From assembly GCA_905221605.1 (NCBI GenBank), contig CAJNDS010001236.1, forward strand, positions 532,764 to 596,763: a stretch of DNA of 64,000 bases. The letters run 5' to 3'. Positions 44,801-59,800 of the stretch are shown here, piece after piece. The notes beneath the pieces are model-generated. The model searched no databases. It was given only the letters and a program-made list of their open reading frames with translations, and was not told where the DNA came from. Origin of the DNA: Symbiodinium natans (taxonomy: Eukaryota; Sar; Dinophyceae; Suessiales; Symbiodiniaceae). Both the position numbers and the translations under genes were made by a program. Positions within the stretch are counted from its first letter, which is position 1. Each line of letters opens with the position of its first letter.

Positions 44801-47800
44801 GTAGGCGTTGTAAACTTGGGACATTTTATCTTTTCCCTTACTGGGTTTGAGAGGATCATGTTCAGGTTTTTTCCAGAGGGTTTTAAGGGCCATCCTAGAT
44901 TAGATGGGACCCTAAACTCTAAACCCTAAACCCATCTTGGAGGTCTTGGCCATGTTGGGCCAGCCACTGCGGTCGATCTCCGATGACTTCGTCTGTGAAT
45001 TTGAGGCCGGTGCAGTAGGTTGGGCCTTGGGTTTCAAAGCGTCACAGGGATTCTCAGCTTGAGATGGAGGTTCCGAAGTTTCAGTTCTCAGCTTTACATA
45101 GTCTCATGTGTTTCTTGTTTTCGGTTTTGGGTGCTGGCTTTAGGAAGAGTCTTCAGATTTCAAACCTCTGCGCGGAGAGCCGGAAAAGGCATCGGCAACC
45201 AATCCGAGCCCCTCATTCTTCAGAACTCAAGAGCCCAAGACGAAGAGGGCCAGCGCGTTGAGTTCACCGGGTTTAGGGTTTAGGGTTTTAGGTTGGGATG
45301 TTCCCCCTTATACTAACAGTCCTTAATGGGGATTATAGTATAATGCCTATTAAGGACGGTTAGTACAAGGGGGAGCATCCCAAGCTTTAGGGTTTTAGGG
45401 TGTTAGGGCTTAGGGTTTATCATGGGCTTGTGTATCACGACTTGGTGGAGAAAACGAACGAAAGACGTTGGTTACAGCACTTCGCGCTTGGTCCAGAGTG
45501 AACAATCTTTCCTGGGTTTGGTGGTACGCCGAATCTGAACTGTAGACCCTATAGAACCCAAGTCCCAACCAAGCCCTAAACCCTAAACCCCAAACCCGAA
45601 ACCCTAAACCCTAAACCCTAAACCCAAAACCCTAAACTCTAAACCCCGCCTAAACCCCAAACCCTAAACCTTGTCTATCACAGGAGTCCGTGACGGTCCC
45701 AGAGAACCCGTTCAGTACGGATCGCCTCAAGTCCCTTCCAGGTGGCATGACCCGCGCCTTGGACTTTGCAATTCGGGCTGGCTCTTCCATGAGCTTGGCT
45801 TGCTCTGGTTTAAAGGCTTTGCAGTTTGGTGTTTCATTTTTGGCAGTATCGGCATTTGGTGATCTAGTGTCAGCATGCAATCTTGAAATTGATGTCCAAT
45901 TCGTGCGGTGCACACGTGGGGAAAGTCCCCGAGGAAAAGGGCTCCAGTGGTTTGCAGTCTGTGTGCGGGGGCACCCAATGGCAGGGGCTGTGTTTGCAGC
46001 ACCCTCATTCCTCAACAGCTCAGAAGTACCTCATTGCCTTCTGTCCTTCTGACCCAGAAGCTCTGTGCCTCACACCTGCGACACAAGGTCGAACAGTTCC
46101 ACTAGCTAAGCGCAGCCTAAACCCTAAACCCTAAACCCTAAACCCTAAACCCTAAACCCTAAACCCTAAACTCCACAGCCCAGGCATTGCTGGAGACATC
46201 ATCAAGGGCAAGCTTGATGGACATGCAGCAACCTCAGGGTTTTAGTCGCAAATAATGGCCGCGCTGAACGCGCACAGCTCGAAGCAAGCACTCTGCTCTT
46301 GAGATTCGGCAAAACCGCCCACCTCTCACGGAATAATTTGGGGGGGATTTCGGGACTATAGTAACATGCCAAGATGTCCTGCGTCCGCTTTAATATGGCC
46401 TAGTCTGAATAGGGATTATAGTACCCCCTATTAGAATCCTTCTCAAGTGCTTAATAGGGATTGTAGTATACCCCCTATTAAGGAGCTGTTCGTATCCCTA
46501 AAGGCACGTGACCCTTCAACCACCTCCTTGAACTGCAAACCGAAATACACCCCTACATCTTAGACTCCTCAAAGCAAGCGGTTTCCACCCGAAGCCATGA
46601 GTGAGCTCGCGAATTGCGCGTGCCCAAGCGCCTCAACCCTTAACCCCTCAATCAAGCCGAGGCAGTCTACCTGGAACGGGCCAGCAGTCGCAAAGGCCGA
46701 GTCGGCAACAGTTGGAAGCCTGTATCGGTTTTGAGGTTTCGGTTTCCAGGGTGCTTTATGTTGTTTAGGTGTGGAGTTGAGGGATTCTTCGAGGGCATCC
46801 TGAATCCGACGCCCTACCCCACCAATCGATGAGGTGTTGCGGGTCTTGCCCAAGTTTGTTGGGGGTTTTGTCGGTCTCCCACGAAGTACCTTGTTGCCAT
46901 CGCGGAGCCATCAGGTGTTAGTATTGAAATGGGATTCAGGAAGTGTATGTATAAATCAATAAATCAATAAATAAAAAATATATATATATATATAATATAC
47001 ATATATACATACATATATACCCGTGCACATGTTGCGTATATATATATATACATATATATATATATGTGTGTGTGTATTTAGATATTGTCTATATTTCACA
47101 TATACATAGATAGATTCGCATAGATATAATTTAGTATGCATGTATATAATGTATATATGTTTATAGGTCTACTGTATAGTGATATGTATGTACGTATGTA
47201 TGTATAAATACATATATGTATATATATGTGATAGCAACATATATGTAAGTGTAAGTAGATACAAAGCAAGTATATACATATGTGTGTATAAATGCTGCTG
47301 GAATCAAAGCGCGTTTTCATGTGCTGCTGGCACTGGTTGATCTGCACTCCGCACAGCAGCCCCAAAACCGAACCAAGCCCCCGAAGCCTCAACCCCAAAC
47401 CCTAAACATCCCCAGATTCCTAAACCCTAAACCCCAAACCCTGAAAACCTCAAAGACGCAGAACCTAAACCACGAAGCCCTGAGCTCAGAAGCCGATGTT
47501 ATGCATTCGCCAGGCTGTGGGCTCAAGTGCCTACCACAGGAGCCCCGGGGGGTCGCTTCGTGTTCGGGATGGTCGGATTCACTTCGGTGATACTCAGACT
47601 TGCAGAGTCAACCCCACAACCCCGCATCCCTACTTCAACCCCTGAGGCCGCAATGCCCTCGACACATCCCGCAGCTCTCATCGTCGTGAATCTAAACCCT
47701 AAGCCCTGAACCCTGAACCCTGAACCCTAAACCCTACACCCTAAACCCTAAACCCTTAACCGTGGCTGTGGGTTTTAGGACCTTTCAGCGGATCACTTGG

Positions 47801-50800
47801 CACCTGCGCTGGGCGTCCTGGACGAGCTTCTTGGCATTGACATCACGTAGGGTTTAGGGTTTAGGGTTTATAGGGTTTAGGGTTCAGGGTTCAGGGTCCA
47901 GGGTCCAGGGTCCAGGGCTCAGGGCTCAGGGCTCAGGGCTCAAGGTGTAGGGTTTAGGGTTTAGGGTTTAGGGTTTAGGGTCTTCCCTTTAGCCAAAGGA
48001 TCTGTGCCTTGAAGCTTTTGTGTGACGCAACCCTAAGCCTAAGCATCTACTCCCTTGCCAAACCGGGGTCTGGCCGAGGCTAGAGTCTGCTGTCAAGAGG
48101 GCTTGGTCGGCAGACCTTCAGCCACTCGGCCGGAACGGTGCCGATCCCACACCGTAGTGACGGCCGAAACTCTGAAGCTTTCCAAAACCCTAAACCCTAA
48201 ACCCTAAACCCCTAAACAAGAGAACTCTACACTACCACCCTGCGATTCTCAAGCCCATGCAGACTCCCTGGGCCGAGACCTCAGAAGGTCCCCGAACCAT
48301 CATCAAGAAACCCATCAAACACGCCTGCTGCCGGGCTCCCGTGTTAGAAGCATGAAGGCCACAGAAGTTCTGCACGGAAATGATTTGAGCCCGTCATCAC
48401 ATGCCTAAACTTCAGTCGAGGTGGGACTGTTGTGGGGTACTCGTTCACACTACCTTTCAGAAAAGGTTTTGGTTTTGAATCCTTTCGAACCTAGGTGGAC
48501 CCTGGGCCCTCCAGCCACGCAAGAATGTGTGTGTTTGGGGTCTATTGTCTGTTTTGGTTTCGGTTTGGGGAGGGGGCATGGGGTTGCACGCAGCTATTGC
48601 TTCGGGTTGAAAAGCTTGACAGTTGACGGGCATCGAGCAGGTCCTCGTGTGCTGCTGTCAGGTCCAGGGTCGAGGACTTGAGGCGGTGTTGAGAATTTAG
48701 GGCAACTTTGGATGGGGGATCATGGAAGCCCTAAACCCTAAACCCTAAACCCTAAACCCTAAACCCTAAACCCTAAACCCTAAGCCCTAAGCCCTAAACC
48801 CTAAACCCTAAACCCTAAACCCAGGGCTGTAGACTTGAAAGCAGCATCGGTTATTGGAATTATGTATCTCAGCAACAATGCCCCTGAAGCTTCCTGGCTG
48901 AAATCCCAAGTTCAAGAAGCGGAGCCCGCAGCCCTGCACAGCTGTACTATAACAACCCCCAAAACCTCTATTCCAATCATTAAGGCCCCTTTATTACACA
49001 AGGCAGGTGGTGACAATGCGTTCCGAGCTGCTGCAGACCGCCGACAAAGCTCCAGCCGACCAGGGAGACGGAACCAGATTCTGGCTGGGCAGAGCCTCAG
49101 CATGTCCATTAACGAGGGTTCAGCAGGGGTAGGTTTGAAAATAATTTCTATGTTTAACCCTAAAACCCCCCATATCTTTCCTATAAAGCCATTAAAAAAA
49201 TTAAGTTCTATAGGGCCCCCCGAACCTACCCCAGGGTTGTCGGATAGCTGTACAGGTGGCCATCTCGGCACACGGCAGAAGTTGTTCCGTTTCAGACCCG
49301 AGTCTGTTCAGGCCACTTTGGATCACCTTGCCACGTCATCCATCGTGGAGCCCTAAACCCTAAACCCGAAACCCGAAACGCTAAACCCTGCTGTAGTCCA
49401 GTACTATTGGCACGGAGCCCCAAAATCTCCGTATTCTACCCATCTACCCTGCCAGTCCCAGCCGAAGAAGCTCACGAAGGTCTGGTGCTCAGTAGGGAAT
49501 GAGGGAATTCTGGGCCCCATACAATCCCTTAAAGGGTATTAGGGCCCTCTTTCCCTCATTCCCTACGAAGAACCAAGGTGCGAATCCTTCACCACCCTTT
49601 CTCCAAACCCTGAGACCCTAAGCCCTAAACCCTAAACCCTAAACCCTAAACCCCAAATCCAGGAAGAGGTGGCATTGAAGGCCACCTCTGGCTCGAATGG
49701 TGCGTGGGGGCAGCACTCTGGCAGAAAGATGCGCTGAGCCCTAAACCCTAAACACTAAACCCTAAACCCTAAACCCTAACCCTAAACCCTAAACCCTAAC
49801 CCCTAAACCCTAAACCCTAAACCCTAAACCCTAAACCCTAAACCCTAAACCCTAAACCCTAAACCCTAAACCCTAAACCCTAAACCCTAAACCCTAAACC
49901 CTAAACCCTAAGCACAGCTTGAATCACCCCTATCAGCCTCGAACCCTCCCTGGCCATCAGCATTTTGCGCTCAGGGCTTCGAGTCTAGAGTTGGAGCAAA
50001 AACCCGAACCCCTGCTTCCACGGTGCCAGACTTTACCGGCGTGTGGCTCCGAACTTGAACCGTCCTGCTGTCGCATGTAAGAAGTTTTCCATGATGCAGT
50101 TCCCCGTTCCCTACGATTGAAGCCCCCCAACTCTACTCACAAGTAACAGGAGCCAGGCGGTTGGGTGTTTTTGGGGCTCTCAACAATGGATCGATCCCTT
50201 GTCTCACTCGTTCAGAACTATCTCTTAGCGGCGTACGCGCTTAATAGCCAAAGACTTATCTCTTGCTGAACTAGTTAGTACTGTTATGATTATCAGGGTC
50301 ATTAGTATCAGTTATCACCATGATTTTTATTATGCCAAACCTTGGGTCGGTGTAGGGCTGGAACTCTTGATTTCTTCAAGTCTTCGTCTACAAGACGGCT
50401 TGCCAGCGGAGGAGCTTGACAACGAACGGCTATTTGAAGGATGTATCGCCGCAGTGAACAAGGCCGAGCGGGCCGTAAGGACCCTAAACCGTAAACCCTA
50501 AACCCTGAACCCTATGCCCAATACACCCTAAACCCGAAACCCTAAACCCTAAACCCCACACACACAGAGTGTTTGTGTAGTCTTTACGGATAATTTGTTG
50601 TTTGCATTTTTTGGGGGGGTACCATATATAGATATAGATATACATGCACGCACACACACACACACACACCAAAATATGACCGACAACAATTTTGGGAGAA
50701 GCAGTTTGCATACACTGTCATCCACCCGGAAAGGCCAATCCTTTGTGAGCCCTTCGAAGCCCCATCCAAACCCAAAACCCAAAACCCAAAACCCTTAACC

Positions 50801-53800
50801 CTAAACCCTAAACCCTAAACCCTAAACCCTAAACCCTAAACCCTAGACCCTAGACCCTAGACCCTAGACCCTAGACCCTAGACCCTAGACCCTAGACCCT
50901 AGACCCTAGACCCTAGACCCTAGACCCTAGACCCTAGACCCTAGACCCTAGACCCTAGACCCTAGACCCTAGACCCTAGACCCTAGACCCTAGACCCTAG
51001 ACCCTAGACCCTAGACCCTACCCTAACCCTAGACCAGACCCTAGTCCCTCGAAACCCTAAACCCGAGGTCTCGAACACAGCCAGCGCCCAGTCCGTGGGG
51101 CGGCGAGTTCTGGCCATGATGCTCTACGTTTGCCGTCCGCTGGCCTTGTGTGGGTGAGGGGTTGGGATGTTATACTACCAGTCTTTAATCGGGATTATAA
51201 TGATTATAATAGGGTGTACACCCTATTATAATCCCTATTCAGGACGGTTAGTATAAGGTGGAACATCCTAAGTGAGGGGTTCAGCTGGGCGCTGAAGGAT
51301 CCAGGGCCTCTGCAGGTTTTTCGTTGGAGTTTTGTAGGGTTTTTTGGAGCCCGGTGACACGCAGCTCCCAGGACTGCAGGTCAGCATACTCCAACCCTAC
51401 CGCGCCCTACCCAAGGGAAGCATGCAGCCCAACTCTTCGTTTCCTCCACACCGTGGGCCAGGTGTGGGGTTGCCTCGACAGTTTAGACCTAAATCCCCCC
51501 AGTGGCCAGCCACCCTTTGGAGCCAACGCACTTCGGGGCTGATGCGTATGACAGCGGGGCTTCTGAGCTCATCCCTCTGCCGGGGTTGATCGGCGGGGTT
51601 TCGGCAGTACGCCCGTTTCTCACGGCAAGACTTTTGCGGATGGAAGGGGAGGCCACATGTGTATTCCTTTGTGGGTGGTTTGCTAGACGTGCTCCTGTAT
51701 TGGCTGAGCAAGTCGTGATCGTTGTTCCACCGCACGCGTGTACCCTGCCACGCAGCTGTATGCTCGACTCCCCCAAAAGCTGTTTGAGGGTTACTACCGT
51801 AGATCGGTTCAAGGCAGGGTGTGGAGTTTCGAGGGCACCCCCTTGTCCCTTGTTCTGGCTTTGGCTTCGGATGCTTTGAAGCGGGGCTGCAGTGCTTTAC
51901 AAACCACGCTCGAACATCTGCCGAAGCTCGCTCGCGGGCTTCAGACAGCATACAGTGGCTGTAGGAGGTTGTCTGAAAGTACCGCAGCGGTTCTGCATGA
52001 GCGACAAATAGCCACCAGGTGGTGCAAGGTTCTGTCTTGACTATTAAACCTCAACCCTAAGGCCGAGAAACAAGGAGTTGGCCATAGTGGGCCCAAACTT
52101 CGCAAATTCGCAAAGCCCCACCGAATCTCTAAGCCGGTACACAACTGAGCCTTTTCCAACACCCTCACTCTCCTACAGAACCCTCAGAGACTGTCACGCC
52201 ACCCTTCAGCTACAAGCACGTGTTGCATGAACCAAGGCATGGGATGGTTTCTTCAGGCCCCCCTCCCTCCCTTCCCGGTCATCCGGCTCGCCGAGGCATC
52301 GCGCAAGGACAGCTTGCCTTGGCCTCCCTGCATGACCTGCGCTCGGCAGTGCAGCGGGCCGAGACGCCTGGCTCCTTAGAAGCCCAAACCCCCCCAGCTG
52401 TTTCTGAGGTTCAGGGGCATTGATTCCTGAAACTAAAAGAAAGTTCTGTGTGGACAAGTAGGGCTGCCACGGCCTGGATTTAGGGTTTCGTGTTGAGGCC
52501 GGTGTCTTGGAAGGGCCTGTGCCGGCCCTTGAGAATCGCTGACGGCTCTAAGCCCAGATTACGTAGGCTTCTTCCTTCGAACCGCTCAGCAAGGAAGAGT
52601 GGCGTGGACGAGGTGGTTTCCAAGGACCGCTCTTTCAGCTCTTAGGGCCAAGAATGTCGGCGATCAATAATTGCTTCCGTGGTCTCCACCAAGCAGCGGT
52701 CGGTTTCCAAAGGCAGCTTGAAGCATTTGGGCTTGGCCAAGCTGTGTACGTGTGCAGAACAGGTCTACTGAGTCTACTGCTCTGCTATTGTTGCACTTCT
52801 GATATCTAGACTCGTGAGAAATCCAATGTAGGGCTGCAGCATGTCATCTACCCTAATTTCTAACGCTACGCCACCCGCCTCGACCACAACAGTGGCGACA
52901 AGGTAGCTACTTCCCGGAAGGGGGCGGGAGCGAGGGCGGTCGTCGGGGGGGAGAGGGGGGGCGCGGGGAGGGAGGGGCTGGGGGGCAGCAAGAATACATC
53001 AGAAAGGAAGCAGGGCAGGGGAGGGGATTAGAGGTGTGAGCTCTCACAGGTCCAATTTTTTCGGATTCAGGTCCTTCTGATCAAACAAGCCCTGTATAAA
53101 GAAAAGCCTGAAGCACTACGCAAATTTTCAGTGCAATGACAATCTGGCGCTTTCTGACGGCTTTGGAGGGCTCAAGTGGTTTACATCCAGCGATCAACCT
53201 GCTGAAGTCTTCTGTCCTAGCCGACAACAGGCACAGGGCATTACAGGACCTGATAAAGGTCGAACATGGTTTTTTAGCATTGCAGGGGCTATCGGACCGT
53301 TAGGATTTGCCGAACTACATGTCCGAAACCCTGCGCACAGATGACACCAAGGAAGCCTCAATCCCAAATCCTAAGCCTTTTAAGGTGGCTCCAATCTTCC
53401 GCCGACTCTAGCCCTGGATGTCCCCCCCCACACCTTGTGCCCTAGCACGGACAAAATCGTCGCGTGCGGAGCAGGAGTTGCAGACATTGGCTGGCCGCCT
53501 TGCCGTTTTCTTGGGGTGCAAGCGGCACCACGGCTAACCGGGGATGTTCGTGTAGATACGTGTGAGGTTGGAAGTTCAGCGCTGTGTGTTTTCAGGATTC
53601 CCAGTGTCGGCGTTGAGATTTCTAAGTCTTGGTTGAAGGTCTCTGGGCCTCAAGGCCTAAACCCAAACTCTGTGTTGAAGGTATTTTGAGTTCAGGGGCT
53701 TCTGAACTTTCCACATGTATCTACGGAATCTTCTATCCACCCTCTTATCTACCTATGTATTTGTCTCTATATGTTTGTCGATCTGTGCATGGTCCCATGC

Positions 53801-56800
53801 TACCTAAGTTGTCTGTCGTCTATGGCACCAGCCCAACTTCCGAACTATCTCTGTCTGCCTGCCTATCAAATTCAGTCCGCCTGTCTATGTGTTCTTTCAT
53901 CTTTTGTTCATGTCGCGATGCTCGCACATGTATCTACGTCTGTGTATGTATGTACGTATGTTTGTATGGAAGTATGCAATGTAATGCAACGCATTCATGG
54001 AATGTAAGGTAATTAGTGTAATGTATTATGCATGGTAAGGTAATGTAAGGTAATGTAAGGTACTGTACTTATACACAAAAACAACATGGAGGTCTCGCGA
54101 GTTCATTCCCAACCTGCAAGCCCCTCGCACAAATCGTTCAGAGGAACTACACCGACAGCAGTGCCGAGATCTCCCCCGCCTTTCTGCTGCCAGCACCCCA
54201 GAGCTGTGTTCCGATGCTTGCCATGCTTCTGAGCTTAGATCTTTAAAACGGGTCCCCAAAACGCAATGGGCACAAGCTTAAGGGTTCAAGGTAAAACCTC
54301 TGGGGGTGTCAGGGTGTCGGAATGAGCCTACAGGTCCCAGTGGCTGATGTCGGGGTTCAGGCTAGGAGGGTGCTTTGCCAAACTAGGTTCGTCTTGGGCG
54401 TTTTTTTGTTCGGTGTTTTTTTTTAACAGGCACAGCACTGGAATAGGCACCCTAGGAGAGATTCTGATTGCAAGACAAGCCTGTGTTAGCCGGAAGCCTG
54501 GGATGTCGGAGACACCATCGAAGAATCCTCAACACCTAGGTTCGAATATGTCACCGGCTTCCTGGTGCGGAAGCAGCAGGCAGGAGCGCGGGTTTCAGTG
54601 TGAAGCGTGGTCTTAGGCTCTTTGGGTTTGGGCTGCTTGTTGCACGCTAGGATGCTCTTATGACTCCCTCGTCCGGTGGCCCGAACCCAACCTGCCCAGT
54701 GCTGGCACTTGTTGGACCACGCATGTGCTCGGCCTATGATTCCCATTCCCATGTTCACCATTGCATTAAGCTCTTCTTGGCCCGCCGAAGGGGACTTGGA
54801 CCCCGTGCAGGTCACTCTGATCCAGAAGTTCGCTCAGGAGGCGTTCGACGGAAACTCTCTGGTGGCGCAGATGATCATGGGCGCCGAAGCTATACCTAAA
54901 CTGCCTTAAAAGGTATCCAGGGTACGTAACTTGCATACTTGAAAGAAGTGGTTGCAGTGTTGGGTCCATTCATACTGTGTCTCTTGAAGGCAACAGGTTA
55001 AGACCCTGAAGCCCAAGGCCTTGCGCTCGTCCAGTCGACTCTCCTCAACCCCGAGATTTCGTGTGTTTTTGGGCATTGCTGTTCTTGCGCACATGAAAAA
55101 ATGCTGCACCCGCGTGTGTTTTCTGAATGCCGAAATTCGGCCTGCATGTTGTGCATGGTGTATTCCAAGGAGGGGGGAAGGGCTATTTTCGAAACCGAGA
55201 CGCAAAATCCGAAACCCAAAGCTGCAGACTCCCAGGTGCGGGCAAGACTACGTGCATTGCTCCAATGCTGACACTGCTGTCACTCTCCAGCAATTAGTGC
55301 ACAGTCATGACCTGAGGCATTCACCCCATTCATGCAGCTTGCCTCTTTTGTTGGCAGGGTTCAGGGCTCTGAGTCAGGGCCACAGGGTCCGCACCGAGTC
55401 GAATTTAGGGCATGGGCCGCTTGATGCATAGAAGGCCCGAAGCCCCGAACCCCAAATTCCACTGCGAAGCCCACGCGCTCCCACCCAGAGACTTGTGTGG
55501 CATTGCAGTTTAACAGTTCAACGATCGATGTTCAAAGCCTGCCACGCCCAGCTCAGAAGTTTACCGGAATGTCTTGGCAGGCTCAGAATCCTTGAAAAGC
55601 ACCAAATGCTCGAAATTCGAAAGAGTCAAAGGGTCTCGATCACGATGCATGTCGTCTCTACATCAACAAGAAAAGGCCGTGCCACGTACTACTCGAGATC
55701 GCTACTGCCAAGTACTGCATCGATGAATGAGATAGCTGTATGCTTGGTCAGTGATTGGCAGCCTTCCAGCGCCTGCAAGGCTGGGCAACGATGGCCGCCT
55801 GGTCCTCAACATCGTGCCCAAGGCCCTTCTAGCGCAGACGCGGAATGTGATGCGGACGCTTGGCGGCGGAACAGGGGCAACTTTGGCTGGAGCATGCTCG
55901 GTGCAATCGTTTCAGAAGGGTGCACGCAGGAAAGTAAGTGTTCATCGTCGGAAAGTCAGAAGTAGTTTTGAGTTGGGGATGTTCGGAGGTATTTGACACC
56001 AGCCGTTCTTTCTAAACCTGGCTGAAGTCAAACATCCTGGGATGAGTGTCAGCTAGTGGATCAGCCGGCAGCTTTTGTACATTTCAACTGAATCCGGATC
56101 CTCATGTCACAACATCTTGCAAGTCAAGCAGATTATTTTCGCCATGGTCCCCCACAGCCGAATTCCCGCAAGCGCGTCAAACTTGAGCTTTGCTTCGAGA
56201 GGAAGATGTTCGGGCAGATTCTGGCCAAGCGAGTCGTGACCCTGGAGTTCAGTAGGATGATGGGGCAGGACCTTAGGGTTTTATGGGCTTTGGTATAACA
56301 GGGATTCGTTTGGGGGCTTGGGCGCTTTGGAGCCTCGGCACGACAGTTTGCTTCGGCGTTTGGACCCAGACAACAAACGTGGAATATGGGGTATACTTAG
56401 GGTTCAACGCGAAGAATGGTTGGAGGCTTAGGGCATCGCGTGCAGGGGACTCCGGTTCAAGGCTGAGGGCTGTGGGACCCCTTCTTAGAAGATCTCCCAA
56501 CTGGGCACTGTAAACGTACATCCCAGCGAGTAGCAAATTATGGGTGACAAGCTTCACTTCACACCTTTATTGTGGGAATCTGAGGGCGGGCAGGGGCATG
56601 GGTAGCGCAGGAAGTCCATCTCCCGAATAAAGCCCTTTGCCGCCAGTCTAATTTCTGTCTGTAGCCGTTCTGAAGGCATACGTAACATGCATTGGAGGGG
56701 GCTGGAATTCAAGTGCTGTTGTTCATGGGGGTGGGGGGAGGGGGGAGGCTTTTGCCGGGATTTAGGAGGATCATCGCGAAACCTTAAATTCCCTGCAAAA

Positions 56801-59800
56801 TCCAAGCTTCAAGCTGAACTCTTAAATCCTTAACCTCTGAACTCTACATCGTGGATTTCCCTACTACCCCCTCAAAACTACCCCCGCCTAGGTTCCCCCC
56901 CATTATGAAGGCTATTTAAGGAGAGCAAGCTAATTGCCTGGCCCAGTGCAGCCGGGGGGTCGGGGCGGGTGGGCACGGGGGTGGGGGGAGGGGGGGGGAG
57001 GGGGGGGGGGGGGTCTGGGGTGGGGTGGGCAGGGGTGGGGGGGGTGGGGGGGTGGGGGGGGGTGACAGGTGGGTTTTTGCAGCGTTGGGGAGGATTAGAG
57101 CCCTTCCCCCTTATATTAAACGGGACCCCCGGAGTGAGGATTTCCGGAATGTGCTGTTAATAATTTTTTTTTTTTTTTTTTTGGGGGGGGGGGGGGTATT
57201 TAATAAAAGGGGAAGGGATTAGTAGGGGCACCCTCAGCTACAGAAGGTCAACCTCAGGCTTCTCCGCAATCTGGGCTCAGAAACAGGTCTTGAGGGCCTG
57301 CGAACTCCTGAAGCCTCGTCCCTTGTCCTCCCCCGAACGTACACCTTGGAGCCGACACCCCAGCATCCTAAAACCCTTCTTCGGCCTCCATGCTCCATGA
57401 CGAAACCCTAAACCCTAAACCTATAATCATCCTAAACCCTAAACCGCGGCTGCTGCTGCGGCAGGACGACCCTTTCGACGTGCAGTTGATCAAGCAGCAG
57501 CTCTTCGACGCGCAGCGCGATGCGGCCGTCGTTTGCACGACGCCTGCAGCGAACCCTGCGCGTTGGGGCGAATGGGTTCGGGGGGTTTTCGCGGTTTCTT
57601 GGGTGCTGAGACGGGCCTCAACCCCAGAAGAGTGCGAAATTAAAGCCCCTAGCCTCCGAAGCTCTGGAACTCGCACCATGGAAGACCGAAGCCCCGAAGA
57701 TGCGACCGAAAAGTTTCCACAAAAAACCTAAACATTCAGAATCTCAGCCCTGGAGCCTGAAAATGCCTAAAGCCCTCAAGTCAACACATGGAGACCTTGG
57801 GGCGGGGGGGGGGGGGAGTTTGCTTTTGTTGGTTTGAGGGCTGAGTACTATAAAGTGCTGGTGGGTTCTGGGTTCTATCGTGGTTCCAGGATTTGATACC
57901 CCAGGTCCTCCCGTTCGCCCTAAACCCTGATCGCCGGACCCTCAGCCAACTAGGATGGGCTATAAGGCCCTAAAATCCCCATAATTCACCCCACAAAGGG
58001 CCTTTTTAAGGGGTCCTAGGGTATAATAGTCCTATAATATACAGGGCCTTTTTTTACGGGGTTGTGGGGGATAATTTGCCCTGGAAGAGCCAGGCCATCA
58101 AGTCCATGTTCCTGCGCCACCTCGAGCTCCTGCAGCTGAACCACCTGCACCTGGGCACCCAGAAGAAGTACAAAGCCGAGATGCACAAGGCTCCTGGGGC
58201 CGCGAAGCCCTCGAAAGCCAACCCCCCCCCCCCCCCAACACGCGCCCACACGCGCCCACACACACACACACACACACACACACATCGCACTCTTAGTGCC
58301 ATGGTTTGCGTAAGCAGGAGCAGGTGCGTACCATGGCTGAAAGCCCTTAACAGCTTCGAATCCTAAGTTTGCGATGTCTCCAGCCGCTCCACGCTGTTAG
58401 TTTCTGTCTGAGACAGAAGCAGCTAAAGAACAAGGGGAGTTCCCTAAACTTTCCCTTGCCCTAACCCTAAACCAGAGCATCTTAAACGCCAAGCGCTTGA
58501 GTCGCACGCTTGCATGCAGGCCAAAGATTCCGTGTCCCAGACGCGGTTGAAGAAGCGCATGCAGGACGTGAACAAGGACCGCATCCGCCGGTCTATAGGC
58601 CGAGGCTTCTGTAACAAAATGTCCTTGGGGCTTGAAAGTTCGGGTTTCCGAAAATAGGGGTACCCTTTTTGGGGTTCCCTTTAAAAAGGATTATACAGTA
58701 TCTTGGGGTATATTTGGGGTACCCCCCCCCTATTTTCGGACATCTTCAAGTGGTAAAGCGGAGGTCTTCGCACCCGTGCGCCTGAGGCGGCATCTCGGTG
58801 GCTTCCGCCCGTCCTTGGCTCCCAGGGTTTAGGGCTTAAAGGTTTGAAGGTTTGAAGGTTTAAAGGTTTAAAGGTTTAAAGGTTTAAAGGTTTAGGGTTC
58901 AGGGTTCAGGGTTTAGGGTTTAGGGTTTAGGGAGCAATCTCCCACAAGTATGGGGGCTTACGAAAATCTGGGGGCCCCCAAAATTGACCCCCTAATAGTA
59001 GGATTCCCTTATAAACCCCTAAATGCCAAGCCCGAACCACACCCCAGAGCCCAAAAACCTATCTTCATTCCTCTACCCTTGCCCCTCAAATCCTACGCAC
59101 TACCACCCTGAGCCCATACATGAAGGAGGTGGAGGGCAACAGGGTCATGGCCGGATTCATCGGCGACGTCTTGGCGGCTTGGATGGGGTTTTCATTGGGG
59201 GCTTGGGGATTTACTGCTTCTTCTTGCGCTCCTATTCGAGCCTTCGGAGGCATAGCCACGGGTTTGTGCGGCACCTGTGAAAGCACTCCTCTGACATCTG
59301 CACAGCTGGCAGCTGTCGTGCGTGACGACGGGGAGCCTTGACGGCTGAACTTGAACACTTCGACAACCGTACATGTCCGAATGCCTACATCCGAAGCCCT
59401 GGTACAACGAGCGGAGCCATAAGTTTGACCCGTGATCTTCGCGGCGAGAGTGAGGCGATGCTGCGAAACAACAGCTGCGCTCTTATCGATGAGGCGCCAT
59501 GTGGTTTAGAGAATGCAGGGTTTTTGGGCGTTTGGTGTGGACCTTGGTAGTGGTGCGTGTTTGACTGAGGGTCGACGACTTGGTTTTGTGCAACCCGAAT
59601 CAAAATCAGTAGCTGAGGTTCCTGGCTGGAGGGGCTCAAGGGAGCAGGGCTTCCCACCGGTTTAGGGTTTAGGGTTCAGGGTTCAGGGTTAAGGGTTTAG
59701 GGTTTGGGGTTTAGGGCTTACAAACAAGCCTTACACCAAAAAAGCCGAAACCCCTGTACACAGCCTTCAGCGGCCCTCACCCCAAACACGTCGCACGTTC

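Noticed and set aside
56969-57160. Gly-rich frame
   Set aside because: It is a translation of a G-rich low-complexity tract.
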